This document shows positions 8,067 through 14,941 of a DNA stretch of 47,841 nucleotides, in pieces. The notes beneath the pieces were generated by a model. It saw only the letters and a program-made list of their open reading frames with translations, was not told the origin of the DNA and made no database searches. Each line of letters opens with the position of its first letter. Position 1 is the first letter of the stretch. Where the stretch lies: the NCBI GenBank assembly GCA_949878495.1, contig CATLAR010000004.1, positions 1 to 47,841 on the forward strand. The letters are read 5' to 3'. The DNA comes from an uncultured Christensenella sp. GTDB taxonomy: Bacteria; Bacillota; Clostridia; Christensenellales; Borkfalkiaceae. The position numbers were made by a program, and so were the translations under genes.

Positions 8067-8807
8067 CTAATTCACCACCAGCGCGACGGCGGCGAGCAAC
8101 AGCATTAAACTTCCGCTTATAATGTAGTAGATGGGGAAGAACGTAAAATAACTCAGCGCCAGAAGCGCCGTTCCCGACCAGAACAGCGGCGCGCACAGTT
8201 TGCGCGTGAACCGCGATTTTACGCGTTTGAAAAGACCGATTTTACGCGCTTCTTCGTAAACGTATTTTTCGGGCAGAAGGTTATTTTTTTTCAATAACGC
8301 GAATACTTCGTCTATACCCGAAATTTTTACCGTGAAATGCGCGGCGAGCGCGGCGGCTTCGGGAGAAGCTCCGTTACAGTAAATAATCTTCTCGTCGGGC
8401 GTTTTAAACTTGATAACGCGCGCCACGTCGTCCTCGGAAATGGGCTGCATTTTAAAGTTGAAAAAATAGGAATGCCCCCCGCATATCACGCGTTTACCGC
8501 GTATTTTAGCCTCTTCGCCCAGACAGGGTTTAAACAGGTTTTTTATATACCCGTCGGAGGACAGCGAAAGGTGCAGGGACAAAAGTTTCTTGTTTTTCTC
8601 GTCGCGGCTTAAAAGCAGTGACTTGTTTTGTTTTCCGCTTATGTACAAAAACGCAAGCGCGCCGAACAGCAGACCCCCGCATATGCCGAAGATAAGCCCT
8701 ATATACGCGTTTTTCGTGTAGTACCTCAGGGCGGTGAAAAACAGCAGGAACGTGCAAAGCGCGGCGAACAGCGTGTCAAGTAAAAGGGGTAAATTTATTC
8801 TTTTCAT
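8067..8807 (-). CDS. Membrane protein with soluble central domain, unknown function
   Basis: The 246-residue protein has two transmembrane helices at its N-terminus (about residues 8-26 and 32-56) and two near its C-terminus (about 205-243) around a soluble domain of about 140 residues. The middle of that domain (KIIYCNGASPEAAALAAHF, then KISGIDEVFALLKKNNLLP) has the strand-helix pattern of the C-terminal part of Mrr/PD-(D/E)xK-type folds, but no catalytic triad is evident to me; this resemblance is only by eye. It lies on the minus strand inside the otherwise plus-strand obgE-yhbY-nadD-rsfS cluster, convergent with yhbY and divergent from nadD. The Shine-Dalgarno is weak. Confidence 0.78.
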   Translation of the reverse strand: MKRINLPLLLDTLFAALCTFLLFFTALRYYTKNAYIGLIFGICGGLLFGALAFLYISGKQNKSLLLSRDEKNKKLLSLHLSLSSDGYIKNLFKPCLGEEAKIRGKRVICGGHSYFFNFKMQPISEDDVARVIKFKTPDEKIIYCNGASPEAAALAAHFTVKISGIDEVFALLKKNNLLPEKYVYEEARKIGLFKRVKSRFTRKLCAPLFWSGTALLALSYFTFFPIYYIISGSLMLLLAAVALVVN

Positions 8808-8851
8808 ATCCGTTTTATTGACGCGGCTTGTGAAAAATATACTCGTTTTTT

Positions 8852-9979
8852 ATGAAAATAGCCATATACGGCGGGGCGTTCAACCCCGTCCACAACGAAC
8901 ACGTAAATATAGTCCGCGCGGCGGTGGAAAGGCTTGGGCTGGATAAGGTAATCGTAATCCCTACCGCCGTGTCCCCGCACAAACGCACCTGTATGACGGC
9001 GCGCGGTCGGGAGCGGCTGGAAACGTGCCGCCTCGCCTTCGCGGATATACCTCAGGCGGAAGTCTCGGATATAGAGCTTAAACGCGGCGGCGTGAGCTAT
9101 TCTTACGTTACTTGCCGACACTTTGCAAAGAAGTATAAGGACGACGAACTCTACTTTATAATCGGTGCGGATATGCTCGCCACTTTCCATCTCTGGCGCG
9201 AGCCGGAAGAGATTCTGAAATGCGTTACCCTTGCCGTGTGCGCACGGGAGGACGAACGCGAACTCGTAGGGTATATTAAAGAATTTCGCCGCAGGTTCAA
9301 AAGCGAAACGGTAGACTTCGGCTACGTCGGCAAACCCGTAAGTTCAACGCGGGTGCGCGTTCTGGCGGCGCTGGGCGAGGATACGGCGGGGCTGGTGCCC
9401 GAAGCCGTAAGGCAGTATATCAAGCGCAACGGGCTTTACGCTTTGCCCGAGCTTCGCGGCGTGAAAAAGTATCTTGACGCGGACAGATGGGAGCATACCG
9501 TACGCGTGACCGTTAGCGCCGCCGAACACGCGCGGATAGCGGGTGTTTACGAGATTGACGCGATTTACGCCGCCGCGCTTCACGACTGCGCCAAGCAGCT
9601 TTCGGAGGGCGCGGAGGAGCTGCGCGGATTTACGCCGCCGTCGGGCGTTCCAAGGACCGTAATTCACCAATTCAGCGGCGCATACGTCGCCGAGCATACT
9701 TTCGGAATTAAGGACGAAGACATTTTAAACGCCGTCCGCTACCACACGACGGGTCGGGAAAATATGTCGCCGCTTGAAAAACTCGTGTACCTTGCCGACC
9801 TTTTGGAAGAGGGCAGGACTTTCGACGGCGTGGAAAAATTAAGAAAAAAATTCAACGCGGATTTGAACGACTGCCTTAAATCCGCGCTGAAAATGCAAAT
9901 AAAATATCTTGAAAGCACGGGCAACCCCGTGTGCAATCTGACCCGCCGCGCGTACGAATATCTCACGGACGGCGAGTAA
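8852..9979 (+). CDS. nadD: Fusion of nicotinate-nucleotide adenylyltransferase (NadD) and HD-domain YqeK
   Basis: The 375-residue protein joins two enzymes that are usually separate adjacent genes. Residues 1-200 are NadD, which makes deamido-NAD+ from nicotinate mononucleotide and ATP: the nucleotidyltransferase motif reads GGAFNPVHNEH at 7-17 (the usual HxGH is HNEH here), and the second signature reads SSTRVR near 163. Residues 205-375 are a YqeK HD-domain phosphohydrolase, with the first His in RWEHTVRV near 212 and the HD pair in ALHDCAK near 245; YqeK proteins hydrolyse Ap4A-type dinucleotides. The start codon has no Shine-Dalgarno; a TATACT element at 8838-8843 would put the transcription start almost on the ATG. 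Confidence 0.93.
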   Translation: MKIAIYGGAFNPVHNEHVNIVRAAVERLGLDKVIVIPTAVSPHKRTCMTARGRERLETCRLAFADIPQAEVSDIELKRGGVSYSYVTCRHFAKKYKDDELYFIIGADMLATFHLWREPEEILKCVTLAVCAREDERELVGYIKEFRRRFKSETVDFGYVGKPVSSTRVRVLAALGEDTAGLVPEAVRQYIKRNGLYALPELRGVKKYLDADRWEHTVRVTVSAAEHARIAGVYEIDAIYAAALHDCAKQLSEGAEELRGFTPPSGVPRTVIHQFSGAYVAEHTFGIKDEDILNAVRYHTTGRENMSPLEKLVYLADLLEEGRTFDGVEKLRKKFNADLNDCLKSALKMQIKYLESTGNPVCNLTRRAYEYLTDGE

Positions 9980-9995
9980 TATTAAGGAGAATAAA

Positions 9996-10346
9996 ATGAA
10001 CAGTAAAGAGAAGGCGCTTTTAATATGCAAATACCTTTCGTCCAAGAAGGCGAAAGGCATAGTCTATATAGCGGTCGAACACAAGACGAGCCTTTGCGAC
10101 TATTTCGTGGTCGCGGGCGGTTCGTCCAAAACTCAGGTCAAAGCCCTCGGCGAAAACCTTGAAGAAATGCTTGAAAAAGAGTACGGGCTGACTCCCCGCC
10201 GCCGCGACGGTATCCGCGAGGGCAGGTGGGCGGTTCTCGATTACGCGGACGTCATAGTCCATATTTTCGGGGACGAGGAACGCGATTTCTACAACCTTGA
10301 AAGACTGTGGGAAGACGGTGAAAACCTCGAAAGGTACGAGGACTGA
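9996..10346 (+). CDS. rsfS: Ribosomal silencing factor RsfS
   Basis: The 116-residue protein is an RsfS/Iojap-family (DUF143) factor that binds uL14 and blocks subunit joining when nutrients are scarce. Family signatures are visible: a DYFVVAGGSS strand-loop near residue 35, then EGRWAVLDYADVIVHIF and the C-terminal YNLERLW. The length is typical. An AAGGAG ribosome binding site lies 16 bp after the nadD-yqeK stop codon, so both are probably on one transcript. This completes the conserved obgE-yhbY-nadD-yqeK-rsfS set. Confidence 0.95.
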   Translation: MNSKEKALLICKYLSSKKAKGIVYIAVEHKTSLCDYFVVAGGSSKTQVKALGENLEEMLEKEYGLTPRRRDGIREGRWAVLDYADVIVHIFGDEERDFYNLERLWEDGENLERYED

Positions 10347-10413
10347 TCACCTTATCGGTCCAATTTACCTTGCCTAGGGTGGACTCGGAAGCGGACGGAC
10401 GAGGGGTAGAACT

Positions 10414-10638
10414 TCATTTCTTGAACTCGAATTCTTTGGGTTGGGAATAGTTTGCCTTTTTCGCGCGCTTTTTTTCAACTATGTAATAAACCGGCTCCGT
10501 CTTGACGGGAGTCGGTTTTTTTTCTTCCGCAGGCGGGCTTTTCATAGAATTAACGCCGATAATCGCAAGTTTTATTAAAACCACGAGAATAAAACAGACG
10601 ATAAAGGTCAAAAACAAATACAAAATTCCCCAAAACAT
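10414..10638 (-). CDS. Small single-pass membrane protein
   Basis: This 74-residue protein has one strongly hydrophobic helix (about residues 2-29) and a basic, proline- and lysine-rich tail with YYIVEKKRAKKA. Proteins with an N-terminal helix and a VYYIVEKK-type tail are, as far as I recall, frequent in Clostridia, but no function is known to me. It is convergent with rsfS and divergent from deoC. No clear Shine-Dalgarno is seen; a TTGACG element about 25 bp upstream on the minus strand may be part of its promoter. Confidence 0.7.
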   Translation of the reverse strand: MFWGILYLFLTFIVCFILVVLIKLAIIGVNSMKSPPAEEKKPTPVKTEPVYYIVEKKRAKKANYSQPKEFEFKK

Positions 10639-10701
10639 ATTTGTATTTTAAGGGATTTTCTCGTCAATATTTTGTAATAATTTCGGTTAAAAGGAAGATT
10701 T

Positions 10702-11445
10702 ATGGAAACGAACGCAACGAACACCACAATTTCACAGAACGAAAAACTTCTTTACTCGCAATTCAGGCGTAAAATCAACGCCGAAGCCGCGCGCGCCCAG
10801 ATAAGAAAACTCGAATACGACCTTGCCGACGTCCGTTCGGGGCTTAACGCTCTTAAAACGGCGTGTCAGGACGCTAACGCGCTGCAACTCGGCGCGGTGT
10901 GCGTAATGCCCTGCTTCGTGCGCCAATGCGCGGCGTTCCTCGGTAAGAACAAAAAAAGCTCGCTCGTAGCTTGCATTAACCAGCCCACGGGCGGCGACGT
11001 TACCGATATAAAGGTAAAAGCCGTTAAACGCGCGGTCAAAGACGGCGCGGACGAAGTGGACGTCGCCGCGCCCGTAGCGCACGTCCGCGAGGCAAATTAC
11101 GCCTACGTCAGAAAGGAATTCAGGAAGCTCCGTTCGGCGGCTAAAACCAAGTCGCTCAGAATAGCTCTCGATTGCACTCTGTTAACGCGCGAAGAGATAA
11201 TCCGCGTATGCTCGGTTGCCGCCGATTGCAGGGTGAACTGCATTAAACTTGCGGGTATCAGCGGCGCGGACAGAATAGCCGACGTTAAAACGGCGGTCAA
11301 AGATAAATGTACGATTAAGTCGGAAGGCGCGGCAAGCGTGCTTGAAATGAGCGGGGCGGTAGACCTCGGTGCAACGGTCGTCGGCAGCCGTAATGCTGCC
11401 GACGTAGCCCGCGCGATTATGACCGCGGCGGACACCGAGTTGTGA
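10702..11445 (+). CDS. deoC: Deoxyribose-phosphate aldolase-like protein
   Basis: The 247-residue protein is a divergent DeoC/LacD-type TIM-barrel aldolase; DeoC cleaves 2-deoxyribose 5-phosphate to glyceraldehyde 3-phosphate and acetaldehyde. The catalytic residues can be matched: Asp in GADEVDVA, the Schiff-base Lys in VNCIKLAG (usually IKTSTG), and the second Lys in CTIKSEGAAS (usually KASGG). The segment ALDCTLLTREEI matches the usual ETxxLTxEEI strand and helix. The substituted loops suggest that substrate preference may differ. A GGAAG site precedes the ATG. It is followed by a long 3' region and a strong terminator. Confidence 0.85.
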   Translation: METNATNTTISQNEKLLYSQFRRKINAEAARAQIRKLEYDLADVRSGLNALKTACQDANALQLGAVCVMPCFVRQCAAFLGKNKKSSLVACINQPTGGDVTDIKVKAVKRAVKDGADEVDVAAPVAHVREANYAYVRKEFRKLRSAAKTKSLRIALDCTLLTREEIIRVCSVAADCRVNCIKLAGISGADRIADVKTAVKDKCTIKSEGAASVLEMSGAVDLGATVVGSRNAADVARAIMTAADTEL

Positions 11446-11574
11446 TTTCGCCGCGCGTGCATTAAAATTTTTTGAAATATTGTTTTGTTTGTAGTAAGCT
11501 TTGATGGCAAAAAACACGGTTCTTTCGGCAAGCCCTCCGACCCCGGCTTAAGAGCCTGAACTCCGTAATAAACC
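11446..11574 (+). other. 129-nt 3' region of deoC, possible small RNA
   Basis: No reading frame is evident. The stretch can form small hairpins (for example GGCT-TAAG-AGCC near 11545-11556) and ends in the terminator at 11575-11612. A TTGAAA at 11472-11477 followed 17 bp later by TAAGCT could be a weak promoter, in which case an independent RNA of about 105 nt would be made; otherwise it is the deoC 3' untranslated region. Confidence 0.3.
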
Positions 11575-11612
11575 TCCCGCCGAGCGCATTGACCGCTCGG
11601 CGGGATTTTTTT
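11575..11612 (+). terminator. Rho-independent terminator after deoC
   Basis: A 12-bp perfect inverted repeat (TCCCGCCGAGCG at 11575-11586 with its complement at 11594-11605, loop of 7) is followed by a run of seven T. Confidence 0.93.
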
Positions 11613-11632
11613 GCTTATTTTCTGGCAAAGTC

Positions 11633-11661
11633 TTGAAATTTTTTGTTTTTCGTGTTATACT
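11633..11661 (+). promoter_or_regulatory. Promoter of candidate structured RNA
   Basis: TTGAAA (11633-11638) and TATACT (11656-11661) are 17 bp apart. The expected transcription start, seven bases after the -10 box, is G11668, which is exactly the first base of a 9-bp closing helix of the downstream RNA. Confidence 0.75.
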
Positions 11662-11667
11662 CGTTAT

Positions 11668-11873
11668 GCTCGATAATTTAATAGTGGGACGGTATAATCT
11701 TTTTTACGTTCGGCAATACACGGAATGGGTATGATAGGCATAGTTGTATCCTTTTTTTCGGCATTCCGTTTGTTGTGAACAAAGTTGCCAATAGTTCCGG
11801 AACGCTGTTAAGTTATCGAGCACACTTTAAAGGGTACTTATGCGGGCGCCTTTTAAAGGCGCTCTTATTTTTT
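11668..11873 (+). ncRNA. Candidate structured non-coding RNA with closed 5'/3' ends
   Basis: The predicted transcript begins with GCTCGATAA (11668-11676), which is perfectly complementary to TTATCGAGC at 11813-11821. Nested inside are CGTTC with GAACG, GGCAA with TTGCC, and ACGGAATG with CATTCCGT, so the RNA could fold into a long, interrupted rod of about 155 nt. A terminator follows at 11844-11873. No reading frame with a ribosome binding site lies in it. The rod shape recalls 6S RNA, but I do not see 6S sequence signatures, and a better 6S candidate lies at 46.4 kb. It could also be the leader of the lipoprotein gene at 11895. Confidence 0.5.
11844..11873 (+). terminator. Rho-independent terminator, with possible alternative pairing
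   Basis: GGGCGCC (11844-11850) pairs with GGCGCTC (11858-11864) and is followed by TTATTTTTT. The overlapping TGCGGGC (11841-11847) is also a perfect complement of GCCCGCA (11874-11880), which lies just before the ribosome binding site of the next gene, so a competing structure is possible. Confidence 0.75.
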
Positions 11874-11894
11874 GCCCGCAAACGGAGGTAAACT

Positions 11895-13556
11895 ATGTCA
11901 AAAACCAAAAAATTTGCGGCGTTGGCGTTATCGGTCACTATCGCCGCGGGCTTGCTCGCCACTGCTGCGGGCTGTTGTCGTCACGCTCACGATACCAAAA
12001 GCGTAAACGCGACGTGTACGGAAGCGGGATATTATGAGGATATCTGTTTCAAATGCGGAAACGTCAACGAACGTTACGAAACGAGTTCTGCGCTCGGTCA
12101 CGATTTCGAGGGCGGTTTCTGTACCCGCTGCGGCGAGACCGACCCCAACGATACTTCGCTCGGCGACGAGGCTGGCAGACTTGCGCTCACGAGTCAGGGT
12201 GTTTTAAGCTGGAACAAGCTCAAAAAAGCCACTAAGTACGAGCTGAAACTCACCCTTCCCAACGAGCCTGAAAAAGTTTACGAGTTCCCCAGAACGCAGG
12301 GAAGCGTCAACCTCGAAGAAATATTCGGCAAGGATGATTACAACAAGCCGATTATCTTTCCCGCGGGCAGAACTTTTGCAAAATTCGTGCATTACGAGCT
12401 TTACGAAGAGCAAATCGAGGGCGAGCAAATCGGTCAGGAATACCCCGTCGACGAGGACGCGGACGAATTCAGAATAATCAAGCGCAACGGCAAATACGAA
12501 ATGGAACGTATGGGCTACACCGACGAGAACGTTACCCTTACGGGTTTCTATTCGGACAAAAAGACCGACGAAACGGGCGATTACTATCTGTACGAGTTCA
12601 AGCTCGACGACGGCAACAAACCCGTTCAGTTCAATATTTCCAAACAGATAAAAACTTCGTCGGGCAATAGAATTTCCTACTATAAGACGGCGGACGACAG
12701 AGCCTCGGGTCGCAATGCGGTGAGCAGTTTCGAAATGCCGTACTTCAAGTATCCCGCGGGCGCGACTACCTGGTACGCGCGCATTTCCTTACAAAGCGGC
12801 GGTTACGCCGATTACGACCTGCGCGTATACGGTTTGAGAACGCTCAAAGTCACCAGATACGTCACTTCGGGCGAGTTTTCGGAATCGCTGGACGGCGCGT
12901 CCAGAACACAGATAGGCAATTCCACCGAACACCTCGAGGGCGATATAGTCTCCGGCGCGGCGCTTTTAAGCGGAGTCAATTACGCGTGTAGCGTCCGCGA
13001 CGAAGCGTATAATTATATCGGCGTCGTCCGCGCAGATAGCGAATCGGGAGTAAGCGCGGATTATACGGTAAGACCTTGCGGAAGCGGCGACAACGTTAAA
13101 TTGTATTTCAATCCTGAAGATTACGACGGTAAAGTCAGAGCGCAAGCCGAGGAATACGCGGAGATACGCAAGAGTTACGGCGTTGCCGAGGTATGGGAAG
13201 GCGACCGGAGAAAGGGCTGCAATCTGACCTATTCTAACGTCGGGTCGTCCACGACCGCGGAAATTCCCAAGACGGTATGCTGTATGCGCGTTTTGTCGGC
13301 GGACTTCCTGTATTCGCTCGTCAACACGATAAATATACCTGCCGCGGACGTTTTGCCTGAGCTGTTGCTTAACTACAACGTGACTACGGTAAATCTCGGA
13401 TTTATAAATGAAATCGGCGCTTCGGCGTTTGTCGGCGCGAACGGCAATCTCGTAATTAACTGCGCGTTCGGCGAAGAGTACGCCGAAAGGCTTTTCCATG
13501 AAAAATGGAATAATAAAAATTCGTCGGAAAAGTTCACGACGAATTTCAACGTTTGA
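11895..13556 (+). CDS. Lipoprotein with paired-Cys motifs, surface protein of unknown function
   Basis: This 553-residue protein starts with a positively charged, hydrophobic signal ending in LATAAGC, a lipobox, so it is probably a lipid-anchored extracellular protein. Residues about 30-80 carry two CxxCG modules (CFKCGNV and CTRCGET) preceded by Cys-containing His-rich stretches, a pattern found in large surface proteins of gut Clostridia. The rest is a long, acidic, Tyr- and Asp-rich region predicted to be mostly beta, without a motif I recognise; the C-terminal part (LLNYNVTTVNLGFINEIGASAF) resembles a leucine-rich-repeat-like cap. GGAGG lies about 10 bases upstream of the ATG. It directly follows a terminator, so expression may depend on read-through or an unseen promoter. 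Confidence 0.8.
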   Translation: MSKTKKFAALALSVTIAAGLLATAAGCCRHAHDTKSVNATCTEAGYYEDICFKCGNVNERYETSSALGHDFEGGFCTRCGETDPNDTSLGDEAGRLALTSQGVLSWNKLKKATKYELKLTLPNEPEKVYEFPRTQGSVNLEEIFGKDDYNKPIIFPAGRTFAKFVHYELYEEQIEGEQIGQEYPVDEDADEFRIIKRNGKYEMERMGYTDENVTLTGFYSDKKTDETGDYYLYEFKLDDGNKPVQFNISKQIKTSSGNRISYYKTADDRASGRNAVSSFEMPYFKYPAGATTWYARISLQSGGYADYDLRVYGLRTLKVTRYVTSGEFSESLDGASRTQIGNSTEHLEGDIVSGAALLSGVNYACSVRDEAYNYIGVVRADSESGVSADYTVRPCGSGDNVKLYFNPEDYDGKVRAQAEEYAEIRKSYGVAEVWEGDRRKGCNLTYSNVGSSTTAEIPKTVCCMRVLSADFLYSLVNTINIPAADVLPELLLNYNVTTVNLGFINEIGASAFVGANGNLVINCAFGEEYAERLFHEKWNNKNSSEKFTTNFNV

Positions 13557-13562
13557 TTTTGT

Positions 13563-14774
13563 TTATTTGACTATGATAAGCCGTTTTTTCGCGCGGGTTA
13601 TCGCGGTGTATAGCCAGCGGTTTTTATCCTCTTTAAAAGCGTAACCCTCGTCGAATAATACCACGTTATCGAACTCGCTTCCCTGTGCCTTGTGGCAGGA
13701 AATGCAATATCCGAACTCGAACCTGTTCAAGGTGAACGCGCCGACCGCCTCGCCGTCGTCGTCAAACTTTTCAAAGTAGTCGCCGCGGCGGTATCTGTAA
13801 TAACCGTCGGTGAAAATTCCCGTGTCGAAGGGCAGGGCTTCGGGGCAGTTCTCGTCAAGGAAATCAGGCTTGAACTGCATAAATCCCATATCCTTGTCGG
13901 GCAGATAAAAGGGGCTTATTACCGTGCCTATAATGCCGTTGACGAGGTTGAACCTCGCTTCGCCGTCAATGTAAGTTTCCCAGTTATTCTGTGTGCAAAT
14001 CAGCTTTTCGCCGTCCTGCGGCAGCCCTTCGTGTCCTGACAGAAAGCGCATTTCCTCGTTAATCTGCGCGCGCGTTTTATTCAGCCCGCAGACAATCTGG
14101 TCGGCTTTCAGCAGATAATTTTTTCGCCGCTCGCCCGTAAACAGCCGCTTCGAGATAACCGCCGCGCCGTCGCCGTATCTGCCGTAAGGCAAATATTTGC
14201 CCTCGCGCGCAAGCTCGGAAAGCATTATTATGGGGTTGTCGCGGTTCTGGCGCACTATCGTCCGCAAAGTGTAGTCGGGCTGTGCAAGGAACGCGTTTTC
14301 CCCCTCGACGGGCGGCAACTGCGCGTTGTCGCCGCAGACGAGCAGTTTTACGCCGAAATTGGCAATATCCAGCAAAACTTCATCCGAAACCATCGAAGCT
14401 TCGTCCAGAACTATGAGTTTTACGTCTTTGTCGATAGTTTCGCGCCGTCGGAAACTCAGCTTTTCGACGGTGATTTTTTTGCCGTTTACTTCGATTTCCC
14501 GTTCCTCGACGAACGATTGATATATAAGTTTATGCAGCGTGCACGCGCGTATGCCCGAGCGTATCAGCACGGTCGCGGCTTTGCCCGTAGGCGTAACGAA
14601 CGCCGCGCTTTCGTCGGGCACAAGCTTTAAAGTCTGCGTTATAGTATGCTTTAAAAGCGTGGTTTTACCCGTTCCCGCAAAGCCGGACAGCACGAAAATC
14701 TGCCTCGTCGAGTGCAGAAACCAATCTTCTATCATTTTGTCGGCCGTAAGCTGGTCGTTCGTAAGTTCGGGCAT
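13563..14774 (-). CDS. Stand-alone SF1B (RecD/Dda-like) DNA helicase
   Basis: The 403-residue protein is an ATP-dependent helicase of superfamily 1. Motif I is GFAGTGKTT at residues 31-39, motif II is LIVLDEASM near 121-129, motif III is VCGDNAQLPPVEGEN, and the C-terminal UvrD_C_2 region carries CHKAQGSEFDNVVL and the closing YTAITRAKKRL. It lacks the long N-terminal region of RecD2, and its size and order are close to phage Dda-type helicases. It stands alone between a lipoprotein and pgi, with its own promoter; there is no neighbouring phage gene. The Shine-Dalgarno before the ATG is weak. Confidence 0.88.
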   Translation of the reverse strand: MPELTNDQLTADKMIEDWFLHSTRQIFVLSGFAGTGKTTLLKHTITQTLKLVPDESAAFVTPTGKAATVLIRSGIRACTLHKLIYQSFVEEREIEVNGKKITVEKLSFRRRETIDKDVKLIVLDEASMVSDEVLLDIANFGVKLLVCGDNAQLPPVEGENAFLAQPDYTLRTIVRQNRDNPIIMLSELAREGKYLPYGRYGDGAAVISKRLFTGERRKNYLLKADQIVCGLNKTRAQINEEMRFLSGHEGLPQDGEKLICTQNNWETYIDGEARFNLVNGIIGTVISPFYLPDKDMGFMQFKPDFLDENCPEALPFDTGIFTDGYYRYRRGDYFEKFDDDGEAVGAFTLNRFEFGYCISCHKAQGSEFDNVVLFDEGYAFKEDKNRWLYTAITRAKKRLIIVK

Positions 14775-14807
14775 AACGCTTTCTACGCTTTTAATTTAGT
14801 TTAGACA

Positions 14808-14837
14808 ATTATACTACGTGAACGTAAGTTTTGTAAA
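14808..14837 (-). promoter_or_regulatory. Helicase gene promoter
   Basis: On the minus strand TTTACA (14832-14837) and TATAAT (14808-14813) are 18 bp apart, about 34 bp upstream of the helicase start codon. Confidence 0.6.
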
Positions 14838-14879
14838 GTGTTTGCTTGACAAAAAAGGCAAAATAAAATTTCAAAGTAA

Positions 14880-14908
14880 TTGACTTAATTTGAGTTTGGA
14901 TATATAAT
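14880..14908 (+). promoter_or_regulatory. pgi promoter
   Basis: TTGACT (14880-14885) and TATAAT (14903-14908) are 17 bp apart and lie 33 bp upstream of the pgi start codon; GGAGGAAAGG serves as the ribosome binding site. Confidence 0.85.
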
Positions 14909-14941
14909 TTATAAGGAAAACTTTTTAATCGGAGGAAAGGA

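Noticed and set aside
10347-10413. A terminator between rsfS and the small membrane gene
   Set aside because: Only an interrupted GTCCA/TGGAC pairing is visible, with no T-run on either strand; nothing convincing is present in this 67-bp gap.
11668-11873. Calling this RNA a second 6S RNA
   Set aside because: The rod-like fold is suggestive, but none of the 6S sequence signatures seen at 46.4 kb is present, so it is left as an unassigned RNA.
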